Positions 24,472 to 35,213 of a stretch of 64,000 bases of DNA are shown here, piece after piece; position 1 is the stretch's first letter, and every line of letters begins with the position of its first letter. The position numbers and the translations under genes were made by a program. Source of the stretch: Fasciola hepatica (taxonomy: Eukaryota > Platyhelminthes > Trematoda > Plagiorchiida > Fasciolidae); NCBI GenBank assembly GCA_948099385.1, contig CANUEZ040000208.1, forward strand, positions 1,178,001 through 1,242,000, written 5' to 3'. The notes below the pieces were generated by a model. That model ran no database searches. It was not told where the DNA came from and saw only the letters and a program-made list of their open reading frames with translations.

Positions 24472-26693
24472 CTTCTGACTTGTACACTCCGATGATCTTT
24501 TATGTTCAATAGGATCTAATTTGAATCTACTCGACTGTGAACGGATACTGTTGATTGAAGAGGCGACAAATGAATGAGAATTGTCATTTCTCGTAGTTAT
24601 TCGTGTCTGGGTCACTGCTAACCCAACGAACAACGAGTTTGCATTTGCAAGCGCTCATCTCATATTCATAGTCAGTGAGTAGTATGTGAACGTGTGTGTG
24701 GACGACATTTTCGAGGAAGCACACGACCGGTTTGGCGGTTGTTGCCGCTCATCAGCTATGCGTACTCGGTACTCCTATGCCCACTCGTCTTCTGACTTGT
24801 ACACTCCGATGATCTTCTATAATCACTAGGATCTAATTTGAATCGTCTCGATTGTGAATGGATACTGTTGATTGAAGTGGCGACAAATGAATGAGAATTG
24901 TCATTTCTCGTAGTTATTCGTGTCTGGGTCACTGCTAACCCAACGAACAACGAGTTTGCATTTGCAAGCGCTCATCTCATATTCATAGTCAGTAAGTAGT
25001 ATGTGAACGTGTGTGTGGGCGACATTTTCGAGGAAGCACTCGACCGGTTTGGCGGTTGTTGCCGCTCATCAGCTATGCGTACTCGGTACTCCTATGCACA
25101 CTCGTATTCTGACTTGTTCACTCCGATGATCTTTTATGTTCAATAGGATCTAATTTGAATCGTCTCGATTGTGAATAGATACTGTTGATTGAAGTGGCGA
25201 CAAATGAATGAGAATTGTCATTTCTCGTAGTTATTCGTGTCTGGGTCACTGCTTACACAACGAACAACGAGTTTGCATTTGCAAGCGCTCATCTCATATT
25301 CATAGTCAGTAAGTAGTATGTAAACGTGTGTGTGGACGACATTTTCGAGGAAGCACACGACCGGTTTGGCGGTTGTTGCCGCTCATCAGCTATGCGTACT
25401 CGGTACTCCTATGCCCACTCGTCTTCTGACTTGTACACTCCGATGATCTTTTATGTTCACTAGGATCTAACTTGAATCGTCTGGATTGTGAATAGATACT
25501 GTTGATTGAAGTGGCGACAAATGAATGAGAATTGTCATTTCTCGTAGTTATTCGTGTCTGGGTCACTGCTAACCCAACGAACAACGAGTTTGCATTTGAA
25601 AGCGCTCATCTCATATTCATAGTCAGTAAGTAGTATGTGAACGTGTGTGTGGACGACATTTTCGAGGAAGCACACGACCGGTTTGGCGGTTGTTGCCGCT
25701 CATCAGCTATGCGTACTCGGTACTCCTATGCCCACTCGTCTTCTGACTTGTACACTCCGATGATCATTCTTCATGTTCAGTAGGACCTAATTTGAATCGT
25801 CTCGATTGTGAATGGATAATGTTGATTGAAGTAGCGACAAATGAATGAGAATTGTCATTTCTCGTAGTTATTCGTGTCTGGGTCACTGCTAACCCAACGA
25901 ACAACGAGTTTGCATTTGCAAGCGCTCATCTCATATTCATAGTCAGTAAGTAGTATGTGAACGTGTGTGTGGACGACATTTTCGAGGAAGCACACGACCG
26001 GTTTGGCGGTTGTTGCCGCTCATCAGCTATGCGTACTCGGTACTCCTATGCCCACTCGTCTTCTGACTTGTACACTCCGATGATCTTTTATGTTCAATAG
26101 GATCTAATTTGAATCGTCTCGATTGTGAATGGGTTCTGTTGATTGAAGTGGCGACAAATGAATGAGAATTGTCATTTCTCGTAGTTATTCGTGTCTGGGT
26201 CACTGCTAATCCAACGAACAACGAGTTTGCATTTGCAAGCGCTCATCTCATATTCATAGTCAGTAAGTAGTATGTGAACGTGTGTGTGGACGACATTTTC
26301 GAGGAAGCACACGACCGGTTTGGCGGTTGTTGCCGCTCATCAGCTATGCGTACTCGGTACTCCTATGCCCACTCGTCTTCTGACTTGTACACTCCGATGA
26401 TCTTCTATAATCACTAGGATCTAATTTGAATCGTCTCGATTGTGAATGGATACTGTTGATTGAAGTGGCGACAAATGAATGAGAATTGTCATTTCTCGTA
26501 GTTATTCGTGTCTGGGTCACTGCTAACCCAACGAACAACGAGTTTGCATTTGCAAGCGCTCATCTCATATTCATAGTCAGTAAGTAGTATGTGAACGTGT
26601 GTGTGGACGACATTTTCGAGGAAGCACACGACCGGTTTGGCGGTTGTTGCCGCTCATCAGCTATGCGTACTCGGTACTCCTATGCCCACTCGT
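24472..26693 (+). repeat. Seven-monomer higher-order repeat, copy A (2222 bp)
   Basis: Members start at 24472, 24789, 25106, 25423, 25740, 26060 and 26377. Markers in order: CTACTCGACTGTGAACGG; TATAATC box with GTGTGGGCGAC and GCACTCGACC; CTTGTTCACTCC with GCTTACACAACG and GTAAACG; CTAACTTG with GTCTGGATTG and GAATAGATAC; the 320-bp ATTCTTCATG copy with GGATAATG; GGGTTCTG with CTGCTAATCC; and a TATAATC copy. All seven recur in the same order in copy B. Private to A are CATTTGAAAGCGC near 25585 and the plain CTTTTATGTTCAAT box in the first member. Confidence 0.92.
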
Positions 26694-28914
26694 CTTCTGA
26701 CTTGTACACTCCGATGATCTTCTATAATCACTAGGATCTAATTTGAATCTACTCGACTGTGAACGGATACTGTTGATTGAAGAGGCGACAAATGAATGAG
26801 AATTGTCATTTCTCGTAGTTATTCGTGTCTGGGTCACTGCTAACCCAACGAACAACGAGTTTGCATTTGCAAGCGCTCATCTCATATTCATAGTCAGTGA
26901 GTAGTATGTGAACGTGTGTGTGGACGACATTTTCGAGGAAGCACACGACCGGTTTGGCGGTTGTTGCCGCTCATCAGCTATGCGTACTCGGTACTCCTAT
27001 GCCCACTCGTCTTCTGACTTGTACACTCCGATGATCTTCTATAATCACTAGGATCTAATTTGAATCGTCTCGATTGTGAATGGATACTGTTGATTGAAGT
27101 GGCGACAAATGAATGAGAATTGTCATTTCTCGTAGTTATTCGTGTCTGGGTCACTGCTAACCCAACGAACAACGAGTTTGCATTTGCAAGCGCTCATCTC
27201 ATATTCATAGTCAGTAAGTAGTATGTGAACGTGTGTGTGGGCGACATTTTCGAGGAAGCACTCGACCGGTTTGGCGGTTGTTGCCGCTCATCAGCTATGC
27301 GTACTCGGTACTCCTATGCACACTCGTATTCTGACTTGTTCACTCCGATGATCTTTTATGTTCAATAGGAACTTATTTAATCGTCTCGATTGTGAATAGA
27401 TACTGTTGATTGAAGTGGCGACAAATGAATGAGAATTGTCATTTCTCGTAGTTATTCGTGTCTGGGTCACTGCTTACACAACGAACAACGAGTTTGCATT
27501 TGCAAGCGCTCATCTCATATTCATAGTCAGTAAGTAGTATGTAAACGTGTGTGTGGACGACATTTTCGAGGAAGCACACGACCGGTTTGGCGGTTGTTGC
27601 CGCTCATCAGCTATGCGTACTCGGTACTCCTATGCCCACTCGTCTTCTGACTTGTACACTCCGATGATCTTTTATGTTCACTAGGATCTAACTTGAATCG
27701 TCTGGATTGTGAATAGATACTGTTGATTGAAGTGGCGACAAATGAATGAGAATTGTCATTTCTCGTAGTTATTCGTGTCTGGGTCACTGCTAACCCAACG
27801 AACAACGAGTTTGCATTTGCAAGCGCTCATCTCATATTCATAGTCAGTAAGTAGTATGTGAACGTGTGTGTGGACGACATTTTCGAGGAAGCACACGACC
27901 GGTTTGGCGGTTGTTGCCGCTCATCAGCTATGCGTACTCGGTACTCCTATGCCCACTCGTCTTCTGACTTGTACACTCCGATGATCATTCTTCATGTTCA
28001 GTAGGACCTAATTTGAATCGTCTCGATTGTGAATGGATAATGTTGATTGAAGTAGCGACAAATGAATGAGAATTGTCATTTCTCGTAGTTATTCGTGTCT
28101 GGGTCACTGCTAACCCAACGAACAACGAGTTTGCATTTGCAAGCGCTCATCTCATATTCATAGTCAGTAAGTAGTATGTGAACGTGTGTGTGGACGACAT
28201 TTTCGAGGAAGCACACGACCGGTTTGGCGGTTGTTGCCGCTCATCAGCTATGCGTACTCGGTACTCCTATGCCCACTCGTCTTCTGACTTGTACACTCCG
28301 ATGATCTTTTATGTTCAATAGGATCTAATTTGAATCGTCTCGATTGTGAATGGGTTCTGTTGATTGAAGTGGCGACAAATGAATGAGAATTGTCATTTCT
28401 CGTAGTTATTCGTGTCTGGGTCACTGCTAATCCAACGAACAACGAGTTTGCATTTGCAAGCGCTCATCTCATATTCATAGTCAGTAAGTAGTATGTGAAC
28501 GTGTGTGTGGACGACATTTTCGAGGAAGCACACGACCGGTTTGGCGGTTGTTGCCGCTCATCAGCTATGCGTACTCGGTACTCCTATGCCCACTCGTCTT
28601 CTGACTTGTACACTCCGATGATCTTCTATAATCACTAGGATCTAATTTGAATCGTCTCGATTGTGAATGGATACTGTTGATTGAAGTGGCGACAAATGAA
28701 TGAGAATTGTCATTTCTCGTAGTTATTCGTGTCTGGGTCACTGCTAACCCAACGAACAACGAGTTTGCATTTGCAAGCGCTCATCTCATATTCATAGTCA
28801 GTAAGTAGTATGTGAACGTGTGTGTGGACGACATTTTCGAGGAAGCACACGACCGGTTTGGCGGTTGTTGCCGCTCATCAGCTATGCGTACTCGGTACTC
28901 CTATGCCCACTCGT
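26694..28914 (+). repeat. Seven-monomer higher-order repeat, copy B (2221 bp)
   Basis: This is the adjacent second copy of 24472-26693 with the same seven monomer types in the same order. It is one base shorter because its third member (27328) has AGGAACTTATTTAATCG in place of AGGATCTAATTTGAATCG. Its first member carries the TATAATC box while keeping the CTACTCGACTGTG segment, which suggests that a short tract around positions 24-41 was exchanged. Apart from these sites I see very few differences from copy A. Confidence 0.92.
27328..27643 (+). repeat. 316-bp monomer (one-base deletion)
   Basis: The tract at about 27368-27384 reads AGGAACTTATTTAATCG, one base shorter than usual. It is member 3 of copy B of the seven-monomer repeat. 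It is identical in this tract to the copy at 29232 and to no other copy that I found. Confidence 0.92.
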
Positions 28915-30181
28915 CTTCTGACTTGTACACTCCGATGATCTTCTATAATCACTAGGATCTAATTTGAATCGTCTCGATTGTGAATGGATACTGTTGATTG
29001 AAGTGGCGACAAATGAATGAGAATTGTCATTTCTCGTAGTTATTCGTGTCTGGGTCACTGCTAACCCAACGAACAACGAGTTTGCATTTGCAAGCGCTCA
29101 TCTCATATTCATAGTCAGTAAGTAGTATGTGAACGTGTGTGTGGGCGACATTTTCGAGGAAGCACACGACCGGTTTGGCGGTTGTTGCCGCTCATCAGCT
29201 ATGCGTACTCGGTACTCCTATGCACACTCGTATTCTGACTTGTTCACTCCGATGATCTTTTATGTTCAATAGGAACTTATTTAATCGTCTCGATTGTGAA
29301 TAGATACTGTTGATTGAAGTGGCGACAAATGAATGAGAATTGTCATTTCTCGTAGTTATTCGTGTCTGGGTCACTGCTTACACAACGAACAACGAGTTTG
29401 CATTTGCAAGCGCTCATCTCATATTCATAGTCAGTAAGTAGTATGTAAACGTGTGTGTGGACGACATTTTCGAGGAAGCACACGACCGGTTTGGCGGTTG
29501 TTGCCGCTCATCAGCTATGCGTACTCGGTACTCCTATGCCCACTCGTCTTCTGACTTGTACACTCCGATGATCTTTTATGTTCACTAGGATCTAACTTGA
29601 ATCGTCTGGATTGTGAATAGATACTGTTGATTGAAGTGGCGACAAATGAATGAGAATTGTCATTTCTCGTAGTTATTCGTGTCTGGGTCACTGCTAACCC
29701 AACGAACAACGAGTTTGCATTTGCAAGCGCTCATCTCATATTCATAGTCAGTAAGTAGTATGTGAACGTGTGTGTGGACGACATTTTCGAGGAAGCACAC
29801 GACCGGTTTGGCGGTTGTTGCCGCTCATCAGCTATGCGTACTCGGTACTCCTATGCCCACTCGTCTTCTGACTTGTACACTCCGATGATCTTTTATGTTC
29901 AATAGGATCTAATTTGAATCGTCTCGATTGTGAATGGGTTCTGTTGATTGAAGTGGCGACAAATGAATGAGAATTGTCATTTCTCGTAGTTATTCGTGTC
30001 TGGGTCACTGCTAATCCAACGAACAACGAGTTTGCATTTGCAAGCGCTCATCTCATATTCATAGTCAGTAAGTAGTATGTGAACGTGTGTGTGGACGACA
30101 TTTTCGAGGAAGCACACGACCGGTTTGGCGGTTGTTGCCGCTCATCAGCTATGCGTACTCGGTACTCCTATGCCCACTCGT
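28915..30181 (+). repeat. Seven-monomer higher-order repeat, shortened copy C (four monomers)
   Basis: Members at 28915, 29232, 29548 and 29865 correspond to members 2, 3, 4 and 6 of copies A and B. The CTACTCGACTG member, the 320-bp ATTCTTCATG member and the final TATAATC member are absent. The one-base deletion AGGAACTTATTTAATCG in the second member is shared with copy B and not with A, so C is closer to B. GTGTGGGCGAC is retained but the GCACTCG change is not. Confidence 0.85.
29232..29547 (+). repeat. 316-bp monomer (one-base deletion), second occurrence
   Basis: Carries the same AGGAACTTATTTAATCG deletion tract as 27328, plus CTTGTTCACTCC, GCTTACACAACG and GTAAACG. Copies at 30182 and 32084 have the substitutions AGGAACTTATTTG without the deletion and look like the intermediate state. 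Confidence 0.92.
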
Positions 30182-33100
30182 CTTCTGACTTGTACACTCC
30201 GATGATCTTTTATGTTCAATAGGAACTTATTTGAATCGTCTCGATTGTGAATAGATACTGTTGATTGAAGTGGCGACAAATGAATGAGAATTGTCATTTC
30301 TCGTAGTTATTCGTGTCTGGGTCACTGCTTACACAACGAACAACGAGTTTGCATTTGCAAGCGCTCATCTCATATTCATAGTCAGTAAGTAGTATGTGAA
30401 CGTGTGTGTGGACGACATTTTCGAGGAAGCACACGACCGGTTTGGCGGTTGTTGCCGCTCATCAGCTATGCGTACTCGGTACTCCTATGCCCACTCGTCT
30501 TCTGACTTGTACACTCCGATGATCTTTTATGTTCACTAGGATCTAATTTGAATCGTCTCGATTGTGAATAGATACTGTTGATTGAAGTGGCGACAAATGA
30601 ATGAGAATTGTCATTTCTCGTAGTTATTCGTGTCTGGGTCACTGCTAACCCAACGATCAACGAGTTTGCATTTGCAAGCGCTCATCTCATATTCATAGTC
30701 AGTAAGTAGTATGTAAACGTGTGTGTGGACGACATTTTCGAGGAAGCACACGACCGGTTTGGCGGTTGTTGCCGCTCATCAGCTATGCGTACTCGGTACT
30801 CCTATGCCCACTCGTCTTCTGACTTGTACACTCCGATGATCTTTTATGTTCACTAGGATCTAACTTGAATCGTCTGGATTGTGAATAGATACTGTTGATT
30901 GAAGTGGCGACAAATGAATGAGAATTGTCATTTCTCGTAGTTATTCGTGTCTGGGTCACTGCTAACCCAACGAACAACGAGTTTGCATTTGCAAGCGCTC
31001 ATCTCATATTCATAGTCAGTAAGTAGTATGTGAACGTGTGTGTGGACGACATTTTCGAGGAAGCACACGACCGGTTTGGCGGTTGTTGCCGCTCATCAGC
31101 TATGCGTACTCGGTACTCCTATGCCCACTCGACTTCTGACTTGTACACTCCGATGATCTTTTATGTTCAATAGGATCTAATTTGAATCGTCTCGATTGTG
31201 AATGGATACTGTTGATTGAAGTGGCGAGAAATGAATGAGAATTGTCATTTCTCGTAGTTATTCGTGTCTGGGTCACTGCTAACCCAACGAACAACGAGTT
31301 TGCATTTGCAAGCGCTCATCTCATATTCATAGTCAGTAAGTAGTATGTAAACGTGTATGTGGACGACATTTTCGAGGAAGCACACGACCGGTTTGGCGGT
31401 TGTTGCCGCTCATCAGCTATGCGTACTCGGTACTCCTATGCCCACTCGTCTTCTGACTTGTACACTCCGATGATCTTTTATGTTCACTAGGATCTAACTT
31501 GAATCGTCTGGATTGTGAATAGATACTGTTGATTGAAGTGGCGACAAATGAATGAGAATTGTCATTTCTCGTAGTTATTCGTGTCTGGGTCACTGCTAAC
31601 CCAACGAACAACGAGTTTGCATTTGCAAGCGCTCATCTCATATTCATAGTCAGTAAGTAGTATGTGAACGTGTGTGTGGACGACATTTTCGAGGAAGCAC
31701 ACGACCGGTTTGGCGGTTGTTGCCGCTCATCAGCTATGCGTACTCGGTACTCCTATGCCCACTCGTCTTCTGACTTGTACACTCCGATGATCTTTTATGT
31801 TCAATAGGATCTAAGTTGAATCGTCTCGATTGTGAATGGGTTCTGTTGATTGAAGTGACGACAAATGAATGAGAATTGACATTTCTCGTAGTTATTCGTG
31901 TCTGGGTCACTGCTAACCCAACGAACAACGAGTTTGCATTTGCAAGCGCTCATCTCATATTCATAGTCAGTAAGTAGTATGTGAACGTGTGTGTGGACGA
32001 CATTTTCGAGGAAGCACACGACCGGTTTGGCGGTTGTTGCCGCTCATCAGCTATGCGTACTCGGTACTCCTATGCACACTCGTCTTCTGACTTGTACACT
32101 CCGATGATCTTTTATGTTCAATAGGAACTTATTTGAATCGTCTCGATTGTGAATAGATACTGTTGATTGAAGTGGCGACAAATGAATGAGAATTGTCATT
32201 TCTCGTAGTTATTCGTGTCTGGGTCACTGCTAACCCAACGAACAACGAGTTTGCATTTGCAAGCGCTCATCTCATATTCATAGTCAGTAAGTAGTATGTA
32301 AACGTGTGTGTGGACGACATTTTCGAGGAAGCACACGACCGGTTTGGCGGTTGTTGCCGCTCATCAGCTATGCGTACTCGGTACTCCTATGCCCACTCGT
32401 CTTCTGACTTGTACACTCCGATGATCTTTTATGTTCACTAGGATCTAACTTGAATCGTCTGGATTGTGAATGGATACTGTTGATTGAAGTGGCGACAAAT
32501 GAATGAGAATTGTCATTTCTCGTAGTTATTCGTGTCTGGGTCACTGCTAACCCAACGAACAACGAGTTTGCATTTGCAAGCGCTCATCTCATATTCATAG
32601 TCAGTAAGTAGTATGTGAACGTGTTTGTGGACGACATTTTCGAGGAAGCACACGACCGGTTTGGCGGTTGTTGCCGCTCATCAGCTATGCGTACTCGGTA
32701 CTCCTATGCCCACTCGACTTCTGACTTGTACACTCCGATGATCTTTTATGTTCAATAGGATCTAATTTGAATCGTCTCGATTGTGAATGGATACTGTTGA
32801 TTGAAGTGGCGAGAAATGAATGAGAATTGTCATTTCTCGTAGTTATTCGTGTCTGGGTCACTGCTAACCCAACGAACAACGAGTTTGCATTTGCAAGCGC
32901 TCATCTCATATTCATAGTCAGTAAGTAGTATGTAAACGTGTGTGTGGACGACATTTTCGAGGAAGCACACGACCGGTTTGGCGGTTGTTGCCGCTCATCA
33001 GCTATGCGTACTCGGTAATCCTATGCCCACTCGACTTCTGACTTGTACACTCCGATGGTCAGTTATGTTCACTAGGATCTAACTTGAATCGTCTCGATTG

Positions 33101-35040
33101 TGAATGGATACTGTTGATTGAAGTGGCGACAAATGAATGAGAATTGTCATTTCTCGTAGTTATTTGTGTCTGGGTCACTGCTAACCCAACGAACAACGAG
33201 TTTGCATTTGCAAGCGCTCATCTCATATTCATAGTCAGTAAGTAATATGTAAACGTGTGTGTGGACGACATTTTCGAGGAAGCACACGACCGGTTTGGCG
33301 GTTGTTGCCGCTCATCAGCTATGCGTACTCGGTACTCCTATGCCCACTCGTCTTCTGACTTGTACACTCCGATGATCTTTTATGTTCACTAGGATCTAAC
33401 TTGAATCGTCTGGATTGTGAATAGATACTGTTGATTGAAGTGGCGACAAATGAATGAGAATTGTCATTTCTCGTAGTTATTCGTGTCTGGGTCACTGCTA
33501 ACCCAACGAACAACGAGTTTGCATTTGCAAGCGCTCATCTCATATTCATAGTCAGTAAGTAGTATGTGAACGTGTGTGTGGACGACATTTTCGAGGAAGC
33601 ACACGACCGGTTTGGCGGTTGTTGCCGCTCATCAGCTATGCGTACTCGGTACTCCTATGCCCACTCGACTTCTGACTTGTACACTCCGATGGTCAGTTAT
33701 GTTCAATAGGATCTAATTTGAATCGTCTCGATTGTGAATGGATACTGTTGATTGAAGTGGCGAGAAATGAATGAGAATTGTCATTTCTCGTAGTTATTCG
33801 TGTCTGGGTCACTGCTAACCCAACGAACAACGAGTTTGCATTTGCAAGCGCTCATCTCATATTCATAGTCAGTAAGTAGTATGTGAACGTGTTTGTGGAC
33901 GACATTTTCGAGGAAGCACACGACCGGTTTGGCGGTTGTTGCCGCTCATCAGCTATGCGTACTCGGTAATCCTATGCCCACTCGACTTCTGACTTGTACA
34001 CTCCGATGGTCAGTTATGTTCACTAGGATCTAATTTGAATCGTGTCGATTGTGAATGGATACTGTTGATTGAAGTGGCGACAAATGAATGAGAATTGTCA
34101 TTTCTCGTAGTTATTCGTGTCTGGGTCACTGCTAACCCAACGAACAACGAGTTTGCATTTGCAAGCGCTCATCTCATATTCATAGTCAGTAAGTAGTATG
34201 TAAACGTGTGTGTGGACGACATTTTCGAGGAAGCACACGACCGGTTTGGCGGTTGTTGCCGCTCATCAGCTATGCGTACTCGGTACTCCTATGCCCACTC
34301 GTCTTCTGACTTGTACACTCCGATGATCTTTTATGTTCAATAGGATCTAATTTGAATCGTCTCGATTGTGAATGGATACTGTTGATTGAAGTGGCGACAA
34401 ATGAATGAGAATTGTCATTTCTCGTAGTTATTCGTGTCTGGGTCACTGCTAACCCAACGAAAAACGAGTTTGCATTTGCAAGCGCTCATCTCATATTCAT
34501 AGTCGGTAAGTAGTATGTGAACGTGTGTGTTGACGACATTTTCGAGGAAGCACACGACCGGTTTGGCGGTTGTTGCCGCTCATCAGCTATGCGTACTCGG
34601 TACTCCTATGCCCACTCGACTTCTGACTTGTACACTCCGATGATCTTCTATAATCACTAGGATCTAATTCGAATCGTCTCGATTGTGAATGGATACTGTT
34701 GATTGAAGTGGCGACAAATGAATGAGAATTGTCATTTCTCGTAGTTATTCGTGTCTGGGTCACTGCTAACCCAACGAACAACGAGTTTGCATTTGCAAGC
34801 GCTCATCTCATATTCATAGTCAGTAGGTAGTATGTGAACGTGTGTGTGGACGACATTTTCGAGGAAGCACACGACCGGTTTGGCGGTTGTTGCCGCTCAT
34901 CAGCTATGCGTACTCGGTACTCCTATGCCCACTCGTCTTCTGACTTGTACACTCCGATGATCTTTTATGTTCACTAGGATCTAATTTGAATCGTCTCGAT
35001 TGTGAATGGATACTGTTGATTGAAGTGGCGACAAATGAAT

Positions 35041-35057
35041 GAGAATTGTCATTTCTC
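35041..35057. other. Dyad GAGAA-7 nt-TTCTC in the reference monomer
   Basis: Positions 105-121 of the monomer form a perfect 5-bp inverted repeat around a 7-base spacer. The tract is present in nearly every copy. Exceptions seen are 21927 (GAGAG), 22878 and 23515 (GAATATGAA), and 59074 (TTCCC). Whether it binds a protein or merely lies in a slowly varying part of the repeat cannot be told from sequence. Confidence 0.6.
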
Positions 35058-35103
35058 GTAGTTATTCGTGTCTGGGTCACTGCTAACCCAACGAACAACG
35101 AGT

Positions 35104-35115
35104 TTGCATTTGCAA
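35104..35115. other. Dyad TTGCA-TT-TGCAA in the reference monomer
   Basis: Positions 168-179 of the monomer are a near-perfect palindrome with a two-base centre, directly followed by the 6-bp palindrome AGCGCT at 179-184. Both lie in a part of the monomer that varies little between copies. Rare changes are GCATATGCAAG near 16062, CATTTGAAAGCGC near 24327 and 25585, and TTTGCCAGCGC near 46540. Confidence 0.6.
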
Positions 35116-35155
35116 GCGCTCATCTCATATTCATAGTCAGTAAGTAGTATGTGAA

Positions 35156-35213
35156 CGTGTGTGTGGACGACATTTTCGAGGAAGCACACGACCGGTTTGG
35201 CGGTTGTTGCCGC
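35156..35213. other. TG-rich tract and two weak inverted repeats in the reference monomer
   Basis: Monomer positions 220-225 (CGTGTG) can pair with 249-254 (CACACG). Positions 264-267 (GCGG) can pair with 274-277 (CCGC) around TTGTTG. ACCGGT at 255-260 lies between them. The intervening TG run is not length-variable in any of the 201 copies. The stems are short and could be fortuitous. Confidence 0.45.

Noticed and set aside
34983..34993. RNA polymerase III B-box-like tract AATTTGAATCG
   Set aside because: It matches the B-box consensus at about 7 of 11 positions, lacks the leading GG, and has no A-box at suitable distance or T-run terminator. I do not support a SINE or tRNA-derived origin.
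34904..35098. A minus-strand reading frame of 62-65 codons that recurs in most copies
   Set aside because: It can only be opened at TTG and contains no ATG. It ends at the same TAG in almost every copy. The copies are out of frame with each other because 317 and 320 both leave remainder 2 on division by 3. Several copies are interrupted by stop mutations or indels. It shows no recognisable domain. It follows from repetition of one open stretch and gives no evidence of a protein.
35157..35166. GTGTGTGTGG as a microsatellite or telomere-like tract
   Set aside because: It is only about four to five TG units, occurs once per monomer, and shows substitutions but no length change in any copy. It is not telomeric repeat and not an active microsatellite.
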